This document shows positions 1 through 5,082 of a stretch of DNA of 9,665 bases, piece after piece. The stretch lies in the NCBI GenBank assembly GCA_029856295.1, contig JAHQWS010000045.1, positions 1 through 9,665 on the forward strand. The letters run 5' to 3'. Within the stretch, counting starts at the first letter, position 1. Each line of letters opens with the position of its first letter. The notes under the pieces were generated by a model. That model made no database searches. It had not been told where the DNA came from and saw only the letters and a list, made by a program, of their open reading frames with translations. The translations under genes were made by a program, and so were the position numbers. The stretch is from Promethearchaeia archaeon (GTDB lineage Archaea; Asgardarchaeota; Lokiarchaeia; Sigyniarchaeales; SOKP01).

Positions 1-653
1 GCTCCAGCGAATTTGTCCCATTGAGGTCGTTCAAAAAAGATAATAGGAATACAAAATTCATCTTGAAGCATTTGATAGGTCATTTCCATATCTTCATGGA
101 CTTGGGCCATTGCATCCTCTTCTGTGGCAAAAACATCGTGGGCTTCTATCCAATGAAATTCCCTTCCTCTAAAAAAAGGACGTGTCATTTTGCCTTCATA
201 TCGCCATACCTGACACGACTGATATCGCTTGAACGGCAAATCTTTATAACTTCGAATCCAAATGCTATACATAGGGTATAAAGCTGTTTCACTGGTGGGA
301 CGAAGGGCTAATCTTTCGCTTAAAGGGCCAGAGCTTCCTGCTTCAGTAACCCAAAATACTTCTGGGGCAAATCCCTCCACATGATCGGCTTCTAACATAA
401 GATTACTTTCAGGAATTAAAGAAGGCATTGTTAATGGTAAATGCCCGTTCTTTTCTAGAAGCTCTTCATATTTCCTATACATTTTCCTAATACTTATAGT
501 TGCCCAAGGCCTATAACAGACAAATCCTTTTACATTATATCTAATATCCGCTAGTTCAGCTTTCTCAATTATTTCAGTATACCACGCAGAAAAATCCTCG
601 TCTTTCGAAACGGTAATTCCCGTAATAGGAGCTTCTTTTTTCTTTTTTGCCAT
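1..653 (-). CDS. proS: Prolyl-tRNA synthetase, archaeal/eukaryotic type (N-terminal part, runs off left edge)
   Basis: Class II aminoacyl-tRNA synthetase that charges tRNA-Pro in the cytoplasm. Read on the minus strand from an ATG at 653, 217 complete codons fit before the window ends, with no stop. Visible landmarks: the motif 1 region GFVCYRPWA (residues about 43-51); the proline/ATP-site signature LRPTSE (117-122); the segment IWIRSYKDLPFKRYQ (131-145); and motif 2 with the WRYEGKMTRPFFRGREF run (150-166), followed by HWIEAH (167-172). The eukaryote/archaea-like form is indicated by the RPW motif and the absence of the bacterial insertion within the part seen. A Shine-Dalgarno match GGTGAT lies 4 nt before the ATG. 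The C-terminal half, including motif 3 and the anticodon-binding domain, lies outside the window. The gene is divergent from the OsmC-like gene. The family assignment is firm; subgroup details are inferred. Confidence 0.95.
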   Translation of the reverse strand, partial: MAKKKKEAPITGITVSKDEDFSAWYTEIIEKAELADIRYNVKGFVCYRPWATISIRKMYRKYEELLEKNGHLPLTMPSLIPESNLMLEADHVEGFAPEVFWVTEAGSSGPLSERLALRPTSETALYPMYSIWIRSYKDLPFKRYQSCQVWRYEGKMTRPFFRGREFHWIEAHDVFATEEDAMAQVHEDMEMTYQMLQDEFCIPIIFFERPQWDKFAG

Positions 654-657
654 ATCA

Positions 658-663
658 ATCACC
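658..663 (-). promoter_or_regulatory. Shine-Dalgarno site of proS
   Basis: On the minus strand the sequence reads GGTGAT, a 6-base match to the archaeal anti-SD-complementary sequence GGAGGTGATCC, with 4 nt (TGAT) before the ATG at 653. It supports that start and a leadered transcript for proS. Confidence 0.7.
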
Positions 664-677
664 AATTAAAATATTTC

Positions 678-694
678 AAAAATTATTAATTTTT
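678..694. promoter_or_regulatory. 17-bp perfect palindrome in the proS/OsmC divergent promoter region
   Basis: AAAAATTATTAATTTTT is perfectly self-complementary around T686 (8-1-8). Its centre is 27 bp upstream of the OsmC-like ATG, where the TATA element of a leaderless gene would lie. No better TATA box is visible there. In such AT-rich DNA a chance origin is quite possible, so an operator role is speculative. Confidence 0.3.
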
Positions 695-712
695 CTTTTA
701 ATTAAATCGGTT

Positions 713-1255
713 ATGAGCAAAAAATTAATAACCGAAGAATCTCGGACTGCCTATATAAATAGATTTAATAAAATGCAGGAATTAGGATTCACTGAAGAGG
801 GAGATGAACTGTTCATTTCAAAATTAGTTGCTGAATCTGAACAAATTAATAATCTACACGTAAAAGCTAAAATTAATGATCTTGCGATTGAAAATGACGC
901 TCCTAAAGATTTAGGAGGAAAAAGCGGCACTCCTTCGCCAATGCAATCGTTACTGGCAACCTACGCGAATTGCTTAGAAATTACTGCCCTTCTATATTTT
1001 TCATTTTCAAACATCATGGCAAATTCTATAAAAGTGAAAGTTGAGGCCACATTAGATAAGAGATCTGCTATGTTAAGCAAAAAGGCACCTTTACCTGGAT
1101 TCTTTAATATAAGTCATACTTGGTATATTGATTCGAATGAGAAATTAAGTAAAATAAAAAAGGTATTGGAACGAGTAGAAAAAGTTTGTCCGGTAGGAGG
1201 GACATTTTTGCGCTCTCATGAATTTATCCATAAGATTGTATTGAATAGCAATTAG
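713..1255 (+). CDS. OsmC/Ohr-family thiol peroxidase-like protein
   Basis: Predicted cytoplasmic OsmC-fold protein of 180 residues. Members reduce organic hydroperoxides through a pair of cysteines. Both family cysteines are visible: C87, in an NCLEITALL helix after the GGKSGTPSPMQSLLA segment (68-82), and C159 in the CPVGGTF motif (159-165). An in-frame ATG at 647 would add 22 residues, but that extension overlaps the divergent proS start and would consume the intergenic promoter, so I choose the ATG at 713 (MSKKLITEES). The gene is divergent from proS and convergent with the next gene, with only 17 bp between the stop codons. A 17-bp perfect palindrome lies 19-35 bp upstream of the start. 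Family assignment is confident; the real substrate (organic peroxide or another thiol chemistry) cannot be read from the sequence. Confidence 0.85.
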   Translation: MSKKLITEESRTAYINRFNKMQELGFTEEGDELFISKLVAESEQINNLHVKAKINDLAIENDAPKDLGGKSGTPSPMQSLLATYANCLEITALLYFSFSNIMANSIKVKVEATLDKRSAMLSKKAPLPGFFNISHTWYIDSNEKLSKIKKVLERVEKVCPVGGTFLRSHEFIHKIVLNSN

Positions 1256-1272
1256 AGAATCAAGTTAATTTA

Positions 1273-2016
1273 TCAATTATCTGGAAGGAGTTTTGCATTG
1301 GTTATCACTAAACCTGGTTTTACTTCTACTTTGTACTTTTTAGATTCTAAATACTTTCTTAATTCCTCTCCCACTCTATTTAATCTGTTATGATCTTCAG
1401 TGGAAATGGAAAATTTTATGACAGATTGAGCTGACTCAAACAAATCTAATTCATCAAAACCCTTCGCGAGGCTAATAAATACTTCATCGGCACCAGCGAC
1501 TTTTGCGATTTTTTTAATTTCTTCTTCTAAAGGACCCATAGTGAAGAATTGCCGACTTTTCCTCTCGAATTTAGCAGCTATAACCTTTTCTAAATGGTCT
1601 CTTGAAGTTTTATCATAAAATGCAGTCAACTCTCGTCTACATATTTGCCTATATTTTCCTGAAATTAAATTTTCTTTATCCTCTATAAATTCAATGAGAG
1701 ATTCATAGTACTCATCGTCAATCTTTTGATAGTTTTCTATTAATCGTATGAAATCGGTTAACTTATCTAATAAATCATAATAAAATTTTAAGGTGGATTT
1801 AATATCTAACTTATCATTCATATTTCTTATTTCTGGATAATATTTCTTGAGAATTAGATTAATGTGTTTATTAAAATAAGCACAAAGCTTCGCAATATCG
1901 TCTGAAATTTTAATTGATTTCTTATTTAATAGTTCTAGCAGATAATCTTCCTTTTGAGGTAGCTCTTCAAATATCCCTTTAATTTTTTCTCGATATTTAT
2001 TTTCGATGTAACTCAT
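1273..2016 (-). CDS. Unrecognised helical cytoplasmic protein, 247 aa
   Basis: I do not recognise this family. The protein is highly charged, with no signal peptide and no membrane segment. The first 150 residues look almost entirely helical, with amphipathic repeats rich in Lys, Glu, Tyr and Leu and two cysteines (C45, C126) that form no motif. After a FTMGPLEEE segment (158-166), the C-terminal part (about 175-247) could form a small alpha/beta unit: strands around EVFISLA, SVIKFSIST and KYKVEVKPGLVI, with a helix EELRKYLESKKY between the last two. The ATG start is backed by a TATA box whose centre is about 28 bp upstream. The gene is flanked by OsmC-like and peroxiredoxin genes but has its own promoter, so a redox role is only a neighbourhood guess. 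The reading frame is convincing by length, start and promoter. Confidence 0.75.
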   Translation of the reverse strand: MSYIENKYREKIKGIFEELPQKEDYLLELLNKKSIKISDDIAKLCAYFNKHINLILKKYYPEIRNMNDKLDIKSTLKFYYDLLDKLTDFIRLIENYQKIDDEYYESLIEFIEDKENLISGKYRQICRRELTAFYDKTSRDHLEKVIAAKFERKSRQFFTMGPLEEEIKKIAKVAGADEVFISLAKGFDELDLFESAQSVIKFSISTEDHNRLNRVGEELRKYLESKKYKVEVKPGLVITNAKLLPDN

Positions 2017-2040
2017 CCTATAAATTGAATGAATATAACA

Positions 2041-2048
2041 CTATATAA
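2041..2048 (-). promoter_or_regulatory. TATA box of the 247-aa gene, suggesting a leaderless transcript
   Basis: On the minus strand the sequence is TTATATAG, centred about 28 bp before the ATG at 2016. With the usual archaeal TATA-to-start-site distance, transcription would begin at or within a few bases of the start codon. No Shine-Dalgarno site is seen. Confidence 0.6.
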
Positions 2049-2060
2049 CCTTAATTAAAT

Positions 2061-2070
2061 AAAAAAAAAA
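2061..2070 (-). terminator. Oligo-T terminator of the peroxiredoxin gene
   Basis: Ten uninterrupted T residues on the minus strand, about 30 nt after the peroxiredoxin stop codon and just before the TATA box of the next minus-strand gene. Archaeal RNA polymerase terminates at such T-tracts without needing a hairpin. It separates the two genes into independent transcripts. Confidence 0.65.
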
Positions 2071-2100
2071 GGTTTGATATTTCTATAAATAAACATTCAA

Positions 2101-2769
2101 TTACAATTTTTTATGGCAGAGCCACCAATCTAAGCACTCATAATCCTTCCCAGCATTCGCCAATCTTTCTTTAGCTGTCTTAACATCCTTAGCAGGAGGG
2201 ATTATCACGTGATCACCAAATAGCTCGTTGTTGGGCCAATTAGCAGGAATCGCTACTTTTTCCTTATCTGCTAATTGTAAGGCTTTCACAGCTCTTACGA
2301 TCTCATCCATATTTCTGCCAATTTCTTGCGGATAATAAATAATTAATCTGATTATCCCTTTTGAATCTACGATAAATACCGCTCTAACAGTATTAGACCC
2401 TTTTCCCGGGTGAATCATCCCAAGTCTTTTGCCTACAGCGCCATGATCCGCGATAATTGGAAAAGGTATTTCAGTATCTAAATTGTCCTTTATCCATTCA
2501 GTCCATTTAATATGAGAAAATACTTGATCTATTGAAAGTCCTATTAGTCTAGTATTGAGCTCTTGAAATTGATCATTTCTCACCGCAAAAGCATGAAATT
2601 CAGTAGTACATACGGGTGTAAAATCAGCAGGATGACTAAATAATACAAACCAATTTCCTCCTTTAATAGCATCATCAGGCAGAGTCATTGGCCCAAATGT
2701 GGTAGTGACTTCCATTTTAGGAAATTTATCTCCAATAAGAGGTATACCACCTTTTTCTTCACTACTCAT
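2101..2769 (-). CDS. Archaeal-type peroxiredoxin with three cysteines (ApTPx-like)
   Basis: Thiol-dependent peroxidase of the Prx6/archaeal thioredoxin-peroxidase class, 222 residues, cytoplasmic; it reduces hydrogen peroxide and alkyl hydroperoxides. The active site HPADFTPVCTTEF (46-58) gives P47, T51 and peroxidatic C54, and R129 in NTVRAVFIVD completes the conserved set. The C-terminal extension carries CLDWWLC, with C212 and C218, the same CxxxxxC spacing as C207/C213 of Aeropyrum pernix ApTPx, whose peroxidatic cysteine is C50. The length is typical of this group. A GGTGA Shine-Dalgarno site lies 8 nt before the ATG. The gene is divergent from the Fur/PerR-like regulator, with a strong palindrome between them, and ends at an A/T-rich oligo-T terminator. 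The function call is firm; the reducing partner is unknown. Confidence 0.95.
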   Translation of the reverse strand: MSSEEKGGIPLIGDKFPKMEVTTTFGPMTLPDDAIKGGNWFVLFSHPADFTPVCTTEFHAFAVRNDQFQELNTRLIGLSIDQVFSHIKWTEWIKDNLDTEIPFPIIADHGAVGKRLGMIHPGKGSNTVRAVFIVDSKGIIRLIIYYPQEIGRNMDEIVRAVKALQLADKEKVAIPANWPNNELFGDHVIIPPAKDVKTAKERLANAGKDYECLDWWLCHKKL

Positions 2770-2777
2770 TTATTATT

Positions 2778-2782
2778 TCACC
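2778..2782 (-). promoter_or_regulatory. Shine-Dalgarno site of the peroxiredoxin gene
   Basis: Minus-strand GGTGA with an 8-nt spacer before the ATG at 2769. It decides the start and implies a 5' leader. A possible TATA element TACAAATAAA lies at 2801-2810 on the same strand, but it is weak. Confidence 0.6.
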
Positions 2783-2833
2783 ATTTTTAATATTCGTTCT
2801 TTTATTTGTAAATTACTTACTTTTGAAAAGATT

Positions 2834-2866
2834 ATTTTTAACTAATAATCATTATTATCTAAAAAT
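2834..2866. promoter_or_regulatory. Candidate Fur/PerR operator: 33-bp imperfect palindrome with a perfect 7-1-7 core
   Basis: The core TAATAATCATTATTA (2843-2857) is a perfect 7-1-7 inverted repeat around C2850. The layout resembles the PerR box (TTATAATNATTATAA) and Fur boxes. The symmetry continues outward: 14 of 16 positions per arm pair across 2834-2866, with mismatches only at 2841/2859 and 2842/2858. The element lies between the divergent peroxiredoxin and Fur-family genes, about 30 bp from the probable TATA box on either side. From there it could act on both promoters. The palindrome is directly seen; the identity of the bound protein is inferred. Confidence 0.6.
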
Positions 2867-2887
2867 CTATTTTATTTAAAAATTAAT

Positions 2888-2895
2888 TTTATAAA
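2888..2895 (+). promoter_or_regulatory. TATA box of the Fur/PerR-like gene
   Basis: TTTATAAA centred about 25 bp before the GTG at 2917. This spacing implies a leaderless or nearly leaderless transcript and supports the GTG as the start. An in-frame stop (TAA at 2899-2901) closes the frame upstream. The ATG at 2913 is out of frame and reaches a stop after three codons. Confidence 0.6.
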
Positions 2896-2916
2896 TTATA
2901 AAACTCTAATTTATGT

Positions 2917-3333
2917 GTGAATAGAAAGCAACTGGTTAAGATACTAAGAAAAAACGGTTATAAGGCAACTCCACAGAGATTAGCTATTTTTGAATTAATT
3001 TTATCAAGCAAAGAACATCCAACTGCTGAAGAAATTCACAATGAAGTTAGCAAAAAATTTCCGAGTATGAGCTTATCAACTGTTTATCAAGTACTCCATC
3101 TGCTTCAAGATTTAGGACAAATTATGGAATTAAAATTTAGAGGTCAAAGTTCAAGATTTGAAACTAATACAACACCTCACCTAAATTTAATTTGTCCAGG
3201 CTGCGGAAAAATTGAGGATTACAATTCTAATACTATTGTTAAATTCTGGTCAAAATTGGAAAATGAATTTGATTTTGAGGCATTAAGTCAACGTATAGAC
3301 GGTTATAGATATTGTGATGTGTGTAAAAAATAA
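2917..3333 (+). CDS. Fur/PerR-family metal-dependent transcription regulator
   Basis: DNA-binding regulator of 138 residues, starting at GTG. The N-terminal winged helix runs through YKATPQRLAIFELIL (15-29) and the recognition region SMSLSTVYQVLHLLQDLG (50-67). The C-terminal dimerisation domain has the structural Zn(Cys)4 site C93/C96 and C133/C136. Aligned with Bacillus subtilis PerR at a constant offset of 3, regulatory ligands H37, D85, H91, H93 and D104 become H34, E82, H88, N90 and D101. The site is therefore partly altered, with a Fur-like Glu in place of the Asp tied to peroxide sensing. The gene is divergent from a peroxiredoxin, with a Fur-box-like palindrome between, and upstream of an AhpD-like gene. 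That context fits a peroxide or iron repressor of these genes. Family certain; the sensed signal is inferred. Confidence 0.92.
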   Translation: MNRKQLVKILRKNGYKATPQRLAIFELILSSKEHPTAEEIHNEVSKKFPSMSLSTVYQVLHLLQDLGQIMELKFRGQSSRFETNTTPHLNLICPGCGKIEDYNSNTIVKFWSKLENEFDFEALSQRIDGYRYCDVCKK

Positions 3334-3394
3334 ATAAGAAATAATAAAAAAAATAGATTTTAAAAAAAATCAAAGATTTGAAATTCTAATTTAA

Positions 3395-3402
3395 TTTATA
3401 TT
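3395..3402 (+). promoter_or_regulatory. TATA box of the AhpD-like gene
   Basis: TTTATATT centred about 28 bp before the ATG at 3427. It indicates separate transcription from the regulator gene with little or no leader, and favours the ATG over the TTG at 3418. Confidence 0.55.
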
Positions 3403-3413
3403 TAGAATCTAAA
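3401..3413. promoter_or_regulatory. 13-bp perfect palindrome abutting the TATA box of the AhpD-like gene
   Basis: TTTAGAATCTAAA is a 6-1-6 perfect inverted repeat around A3407. It starts inside the end of the TATA box and ends 14 bp before the start codon. A protein bound here would block polymerase recruitment, the usual layout of archaeal repressor sites. It contains G and C, so it is less likely to be chance than pure A/T palindromes nearby. It does not match the 2843-2857 core. The repressor is unknown. Confidence 0.4.
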
Positions 3414-3426
3414 ATTTTTGAGAATT

Positions 3427-3822
3427 ATGGGTAATAAAGAATTTGGAAAAATTGAAGATATTATTAAAGAACGAAAATATGCTCACGATTTCTTTCTAAA
3501 AAATTCAAAGGTTTATCGCTCTTTTGTTGAGTTAGAGCAGAAAACATTTTCCGATGGAGAACTTAAGAAAAAATACAAGGAATTAATCGCCTTGGGAATT
3601 TCAATCATAATTAATTGCGAATCATGCATAGAATGGCATATCAATGAAGCATTAAAATCTGGTGCATCATTTGAGGAAATTATAGAAACCATTGAAGTCA
3701 GCATCGAAATGGGCGGCGGACCTGCAACAGTTGCCAGTCGATTTGCATTAAAAGTCTTGGATTATTATAAAAGTAAAAAATCTTTAGGACAGTTAAAATT
3801 AATAAATAAAAAAAAAGAATAA
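3427..3822 (+). CDS. AhpD-like / carboxymuconolactone decarboxylase-family CxxC protein
   Basis: All-helical AhpD-fold protein of 131 residues from the ATG at 3427; an in-frame TTG at 3418 would add three. The family hallmark is complete: a Glu (E52, in KELIALG), then CESC with C64 and C67, and H71 (E-x11-C-x2-C-x3-H). In AhpD this set forms a redox-active disulphide that supports peroxidase activity and can recycle a peroxiredoxin. The GGGPA segment (96-100) and the following helix are typical of CMD-family proteins. No aromatic-degradation genes are nearby. Its neighbours are a Fur/PerR-type regulator and a peroxiredoxin, which favours a thiol-redox role over decarboxylation. It has its own TATA box with an adjoining palindrome. 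It converges with the TFB gene. Confidence 0.88.
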   Translation: MGNKEFGKIEDIIKERKYAHDFFLKNSKVYRSFVELEQKTFSDGELKKKYKELIALGISIIINCESCIEWHINEALKSGASFEEIIETIEVSIEMGGGPATVASRFALKVLDYYKSKKSLGQLKLINKKKE

Positions 3823-3881
3823 TCAACAAATAAAAAGATTTATACCAATTTCCTTTTTATCTGTTTGGAAAGACTCCGATT

Positions 3882-4802
3882 TTATACTAACTTACCCTTA
3901 ATTTGCTTAGACCTTGACCTAAGTGTGACTTCTGTGACTTTAGCTACTTCGCTTACTTCTGCTTGCGTTTTGCGGCAATTGCTTGCTTTGGCTGCCATAT
4001 AAATTACAGAAGCTGCTAATCCTTTAGGATCTTTTCCCGTTCGTAAAAGTCCATTTTTGGATGCTTGAACAAGCATGTTAATTGCCTTCTTCTGAACTTC
4101 CATTGGAAGTCCTAAATCATTACCAAACCTAAAGACAAGTTGCTCTGCAGTAATCGGTTTATATTTCAAACTTAACTCTGGTAGAACTTCTTTTACAACC
4201 ATTCCAAGGGAGCGGTGTACAGTGCGTCGTGGAGTCATAGACGCATCACATACCTCTTCAAGTAAGCGTGGAAATTCGTGCACTCTTATTGCAGCATAAA
4301 GAGAGGCAGCTATAAATCCATCAATGGATCTGCCCATTGTAAGTTTCTTCTTAGCCACAACTGAGTATATCTTCCATGCTGTTTCCTTAATATATTCCGG
4401 GATGTTCATTTTGCTCGTAAGCATCTTAAGCTTAGGCTTCGCTTCCCAGAAATTTCTTTCAATTGAAGAAATAAGTGAATTTTGAATTTTTGATAGACGA
4501 CTAAAAAGGGTTTTCCCCTTGGCCCCGATTAACCTTCCTTTTGAATCAATTTTACTATTAGGTAACATTGTTCGGGGCCCAAATTCTCTCCATCGAGGTT
4601 CCGTTCGTCTCCTTTTGTTAACTTCCTCGACAGTATAGGCCCTTCTCTCATTTCCTACGAGATTTCGGCCGATGATCATTCCACAACTTAAACACACGTT
4701 ATCACCATCTCGAGACTCTATACATGGATTATCACAGCAAGAATCTGGGGTGGCTGGCGTGTCGCGACTAGAGCGCAGTCGATCTTTATAATTATTTGCC
4801 AT
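3882..4802 (-). CDS. tfb: Transcription initiation factor IIB (TFB), divergent form
   Basis: General archaeal transcription factor, 306 residues, which bridges TBP-TATA DNA and RNA polymerase. The N-terminal zinc ribbon uses C22 or C23, C27, C37 and C40 (SCCDNPC then CLSCG); the first cysteine pair is spaced unusually and the loop is short. The B-reader/linker region holds RRAYTVEEVNKRRRTEPRW (53-71), then FGPRTML (74-80). This differs from the common archaeal EWRAF...HDKGL pattern. Two cyclin repeats follow: about 105-205 (TMGRSIDGFIAASLYAAIR, 155-173) and 210-306 (GLAASVIYMAAKA, 261-273, then the HTH-like KTQAEVSEVAKVTEVTLRSR, 278-297). An SD-like GTGAT lies 8 nt before the ATG. It may be one of several TFB paralogues in the genome, which cannot be tested here. 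Confidence 0.95.
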   Translation of the reverse strand: MANNYKDRLRSSRDTPATPDSCCDNPCIESRDGDNVCLSCGMIIGRNLVGNERRAYTVEEVNKRRRTEPRWREFGPRTMLPNSKIDSKGRLIGAKGKTLFSRLSKIQNSLISSIERNFWEAKPKLKMLTSKMNIPEYIKETAWKIYSVVAKKKLTMGRSIDGFIAASLYAAIRVHEFPRLLEEVCDASMTPRRTVHRSLGMVVKEVLPELSLKYKPITAEQLVFRFGNDLGLPMEVQKKAINMLVQASKNGLLRTGKDPKGLAASVIYMAAKASNCRKTQAEVSEVAKVTEVTLRSRSKQIKGKLV

Positions 4803-5082
4803 TTTATTACATCACTAAGTTAATCAAACTTGTTTTAGACAGTTTATTTTTACTAATACTTCTTTTTTTTCAGAACTTTATTTGTTCTTGTTATCTAATG
4901 CTATATTATCTTTTCCAATATTTAAAAACTTTACTTACTGATATTGTTGTAGTGAGTAGAACAAACATTTTTTTACAGTTTTACCCACTTTTTTCCCACC
5001 AATTAGGTGGTGGTGCTTATTATGACTAGTGTGGACACTTAAGTTAATATTTCTATTTCTTATATTTTATAAGGACTTTTCC
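4803..5082. other. 280-bp non-coding spacer upstream of TFB
   Basis: No credible gene; the one short plus-strand frame is hydrophobic by virtue of T-richness. The TFB end holds a minus-strand Shine-Dalgarno match GTGAT at 4811-4815, and an A-rich stretch around 4843-4853 that could be its TATA element. A relatively GC-rich patch at 4983-5015 contains CCACC-AATTA-GGTGG, a 5-bp hairpin (4996-5010). I see no oligo-T terminator for the nitronate monooxygenase-like gene, so read-through into TFB, which lies downstream on the same strand, is possible. Confidence 0.5.

Noticed and set aside
21..281. 86-aa plus-strand open frame
   Set aside because: It lies antisense to the clear prolyl-tRNA synthetase frame, which covers motif 2 here.
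647..712. 22-residue N-terminal extension of the OsmC-like protein
   Set aside because: It would overlap the divergent proS start and its Shine-Dalgarno site; the ATG at 713 gives a normal OsmC-family N-terminus.
3513..3704. 63-aa minus-strand frame
   Set aside because: Antisense to the AhpD-like gene, whose CxxC and His motif is complete.
3823..3881. Bidirectional terminator between the AhpD-like and TFB genes
   Set aside because: T-tracts of only five bases occur on each strand; too weak to call in DNA this rich in A and T.
4983..5015. Possible structured RNA or terminator in the spacer upstream of TFB
   Set aside because: Only a 5-bp stem (CCACC/GGTGG) is visible; its T-run precedes rather than follows the stem on the plus strand, and there is no tRNA or riboswitch pattern.
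4796..5029. 77-aa plus-strand frame upstream of TFB
   Set aside because: Hydrophobic only because the spacer is T-rich; it overlaps the TFB start and has no promoter or recognisable motif.
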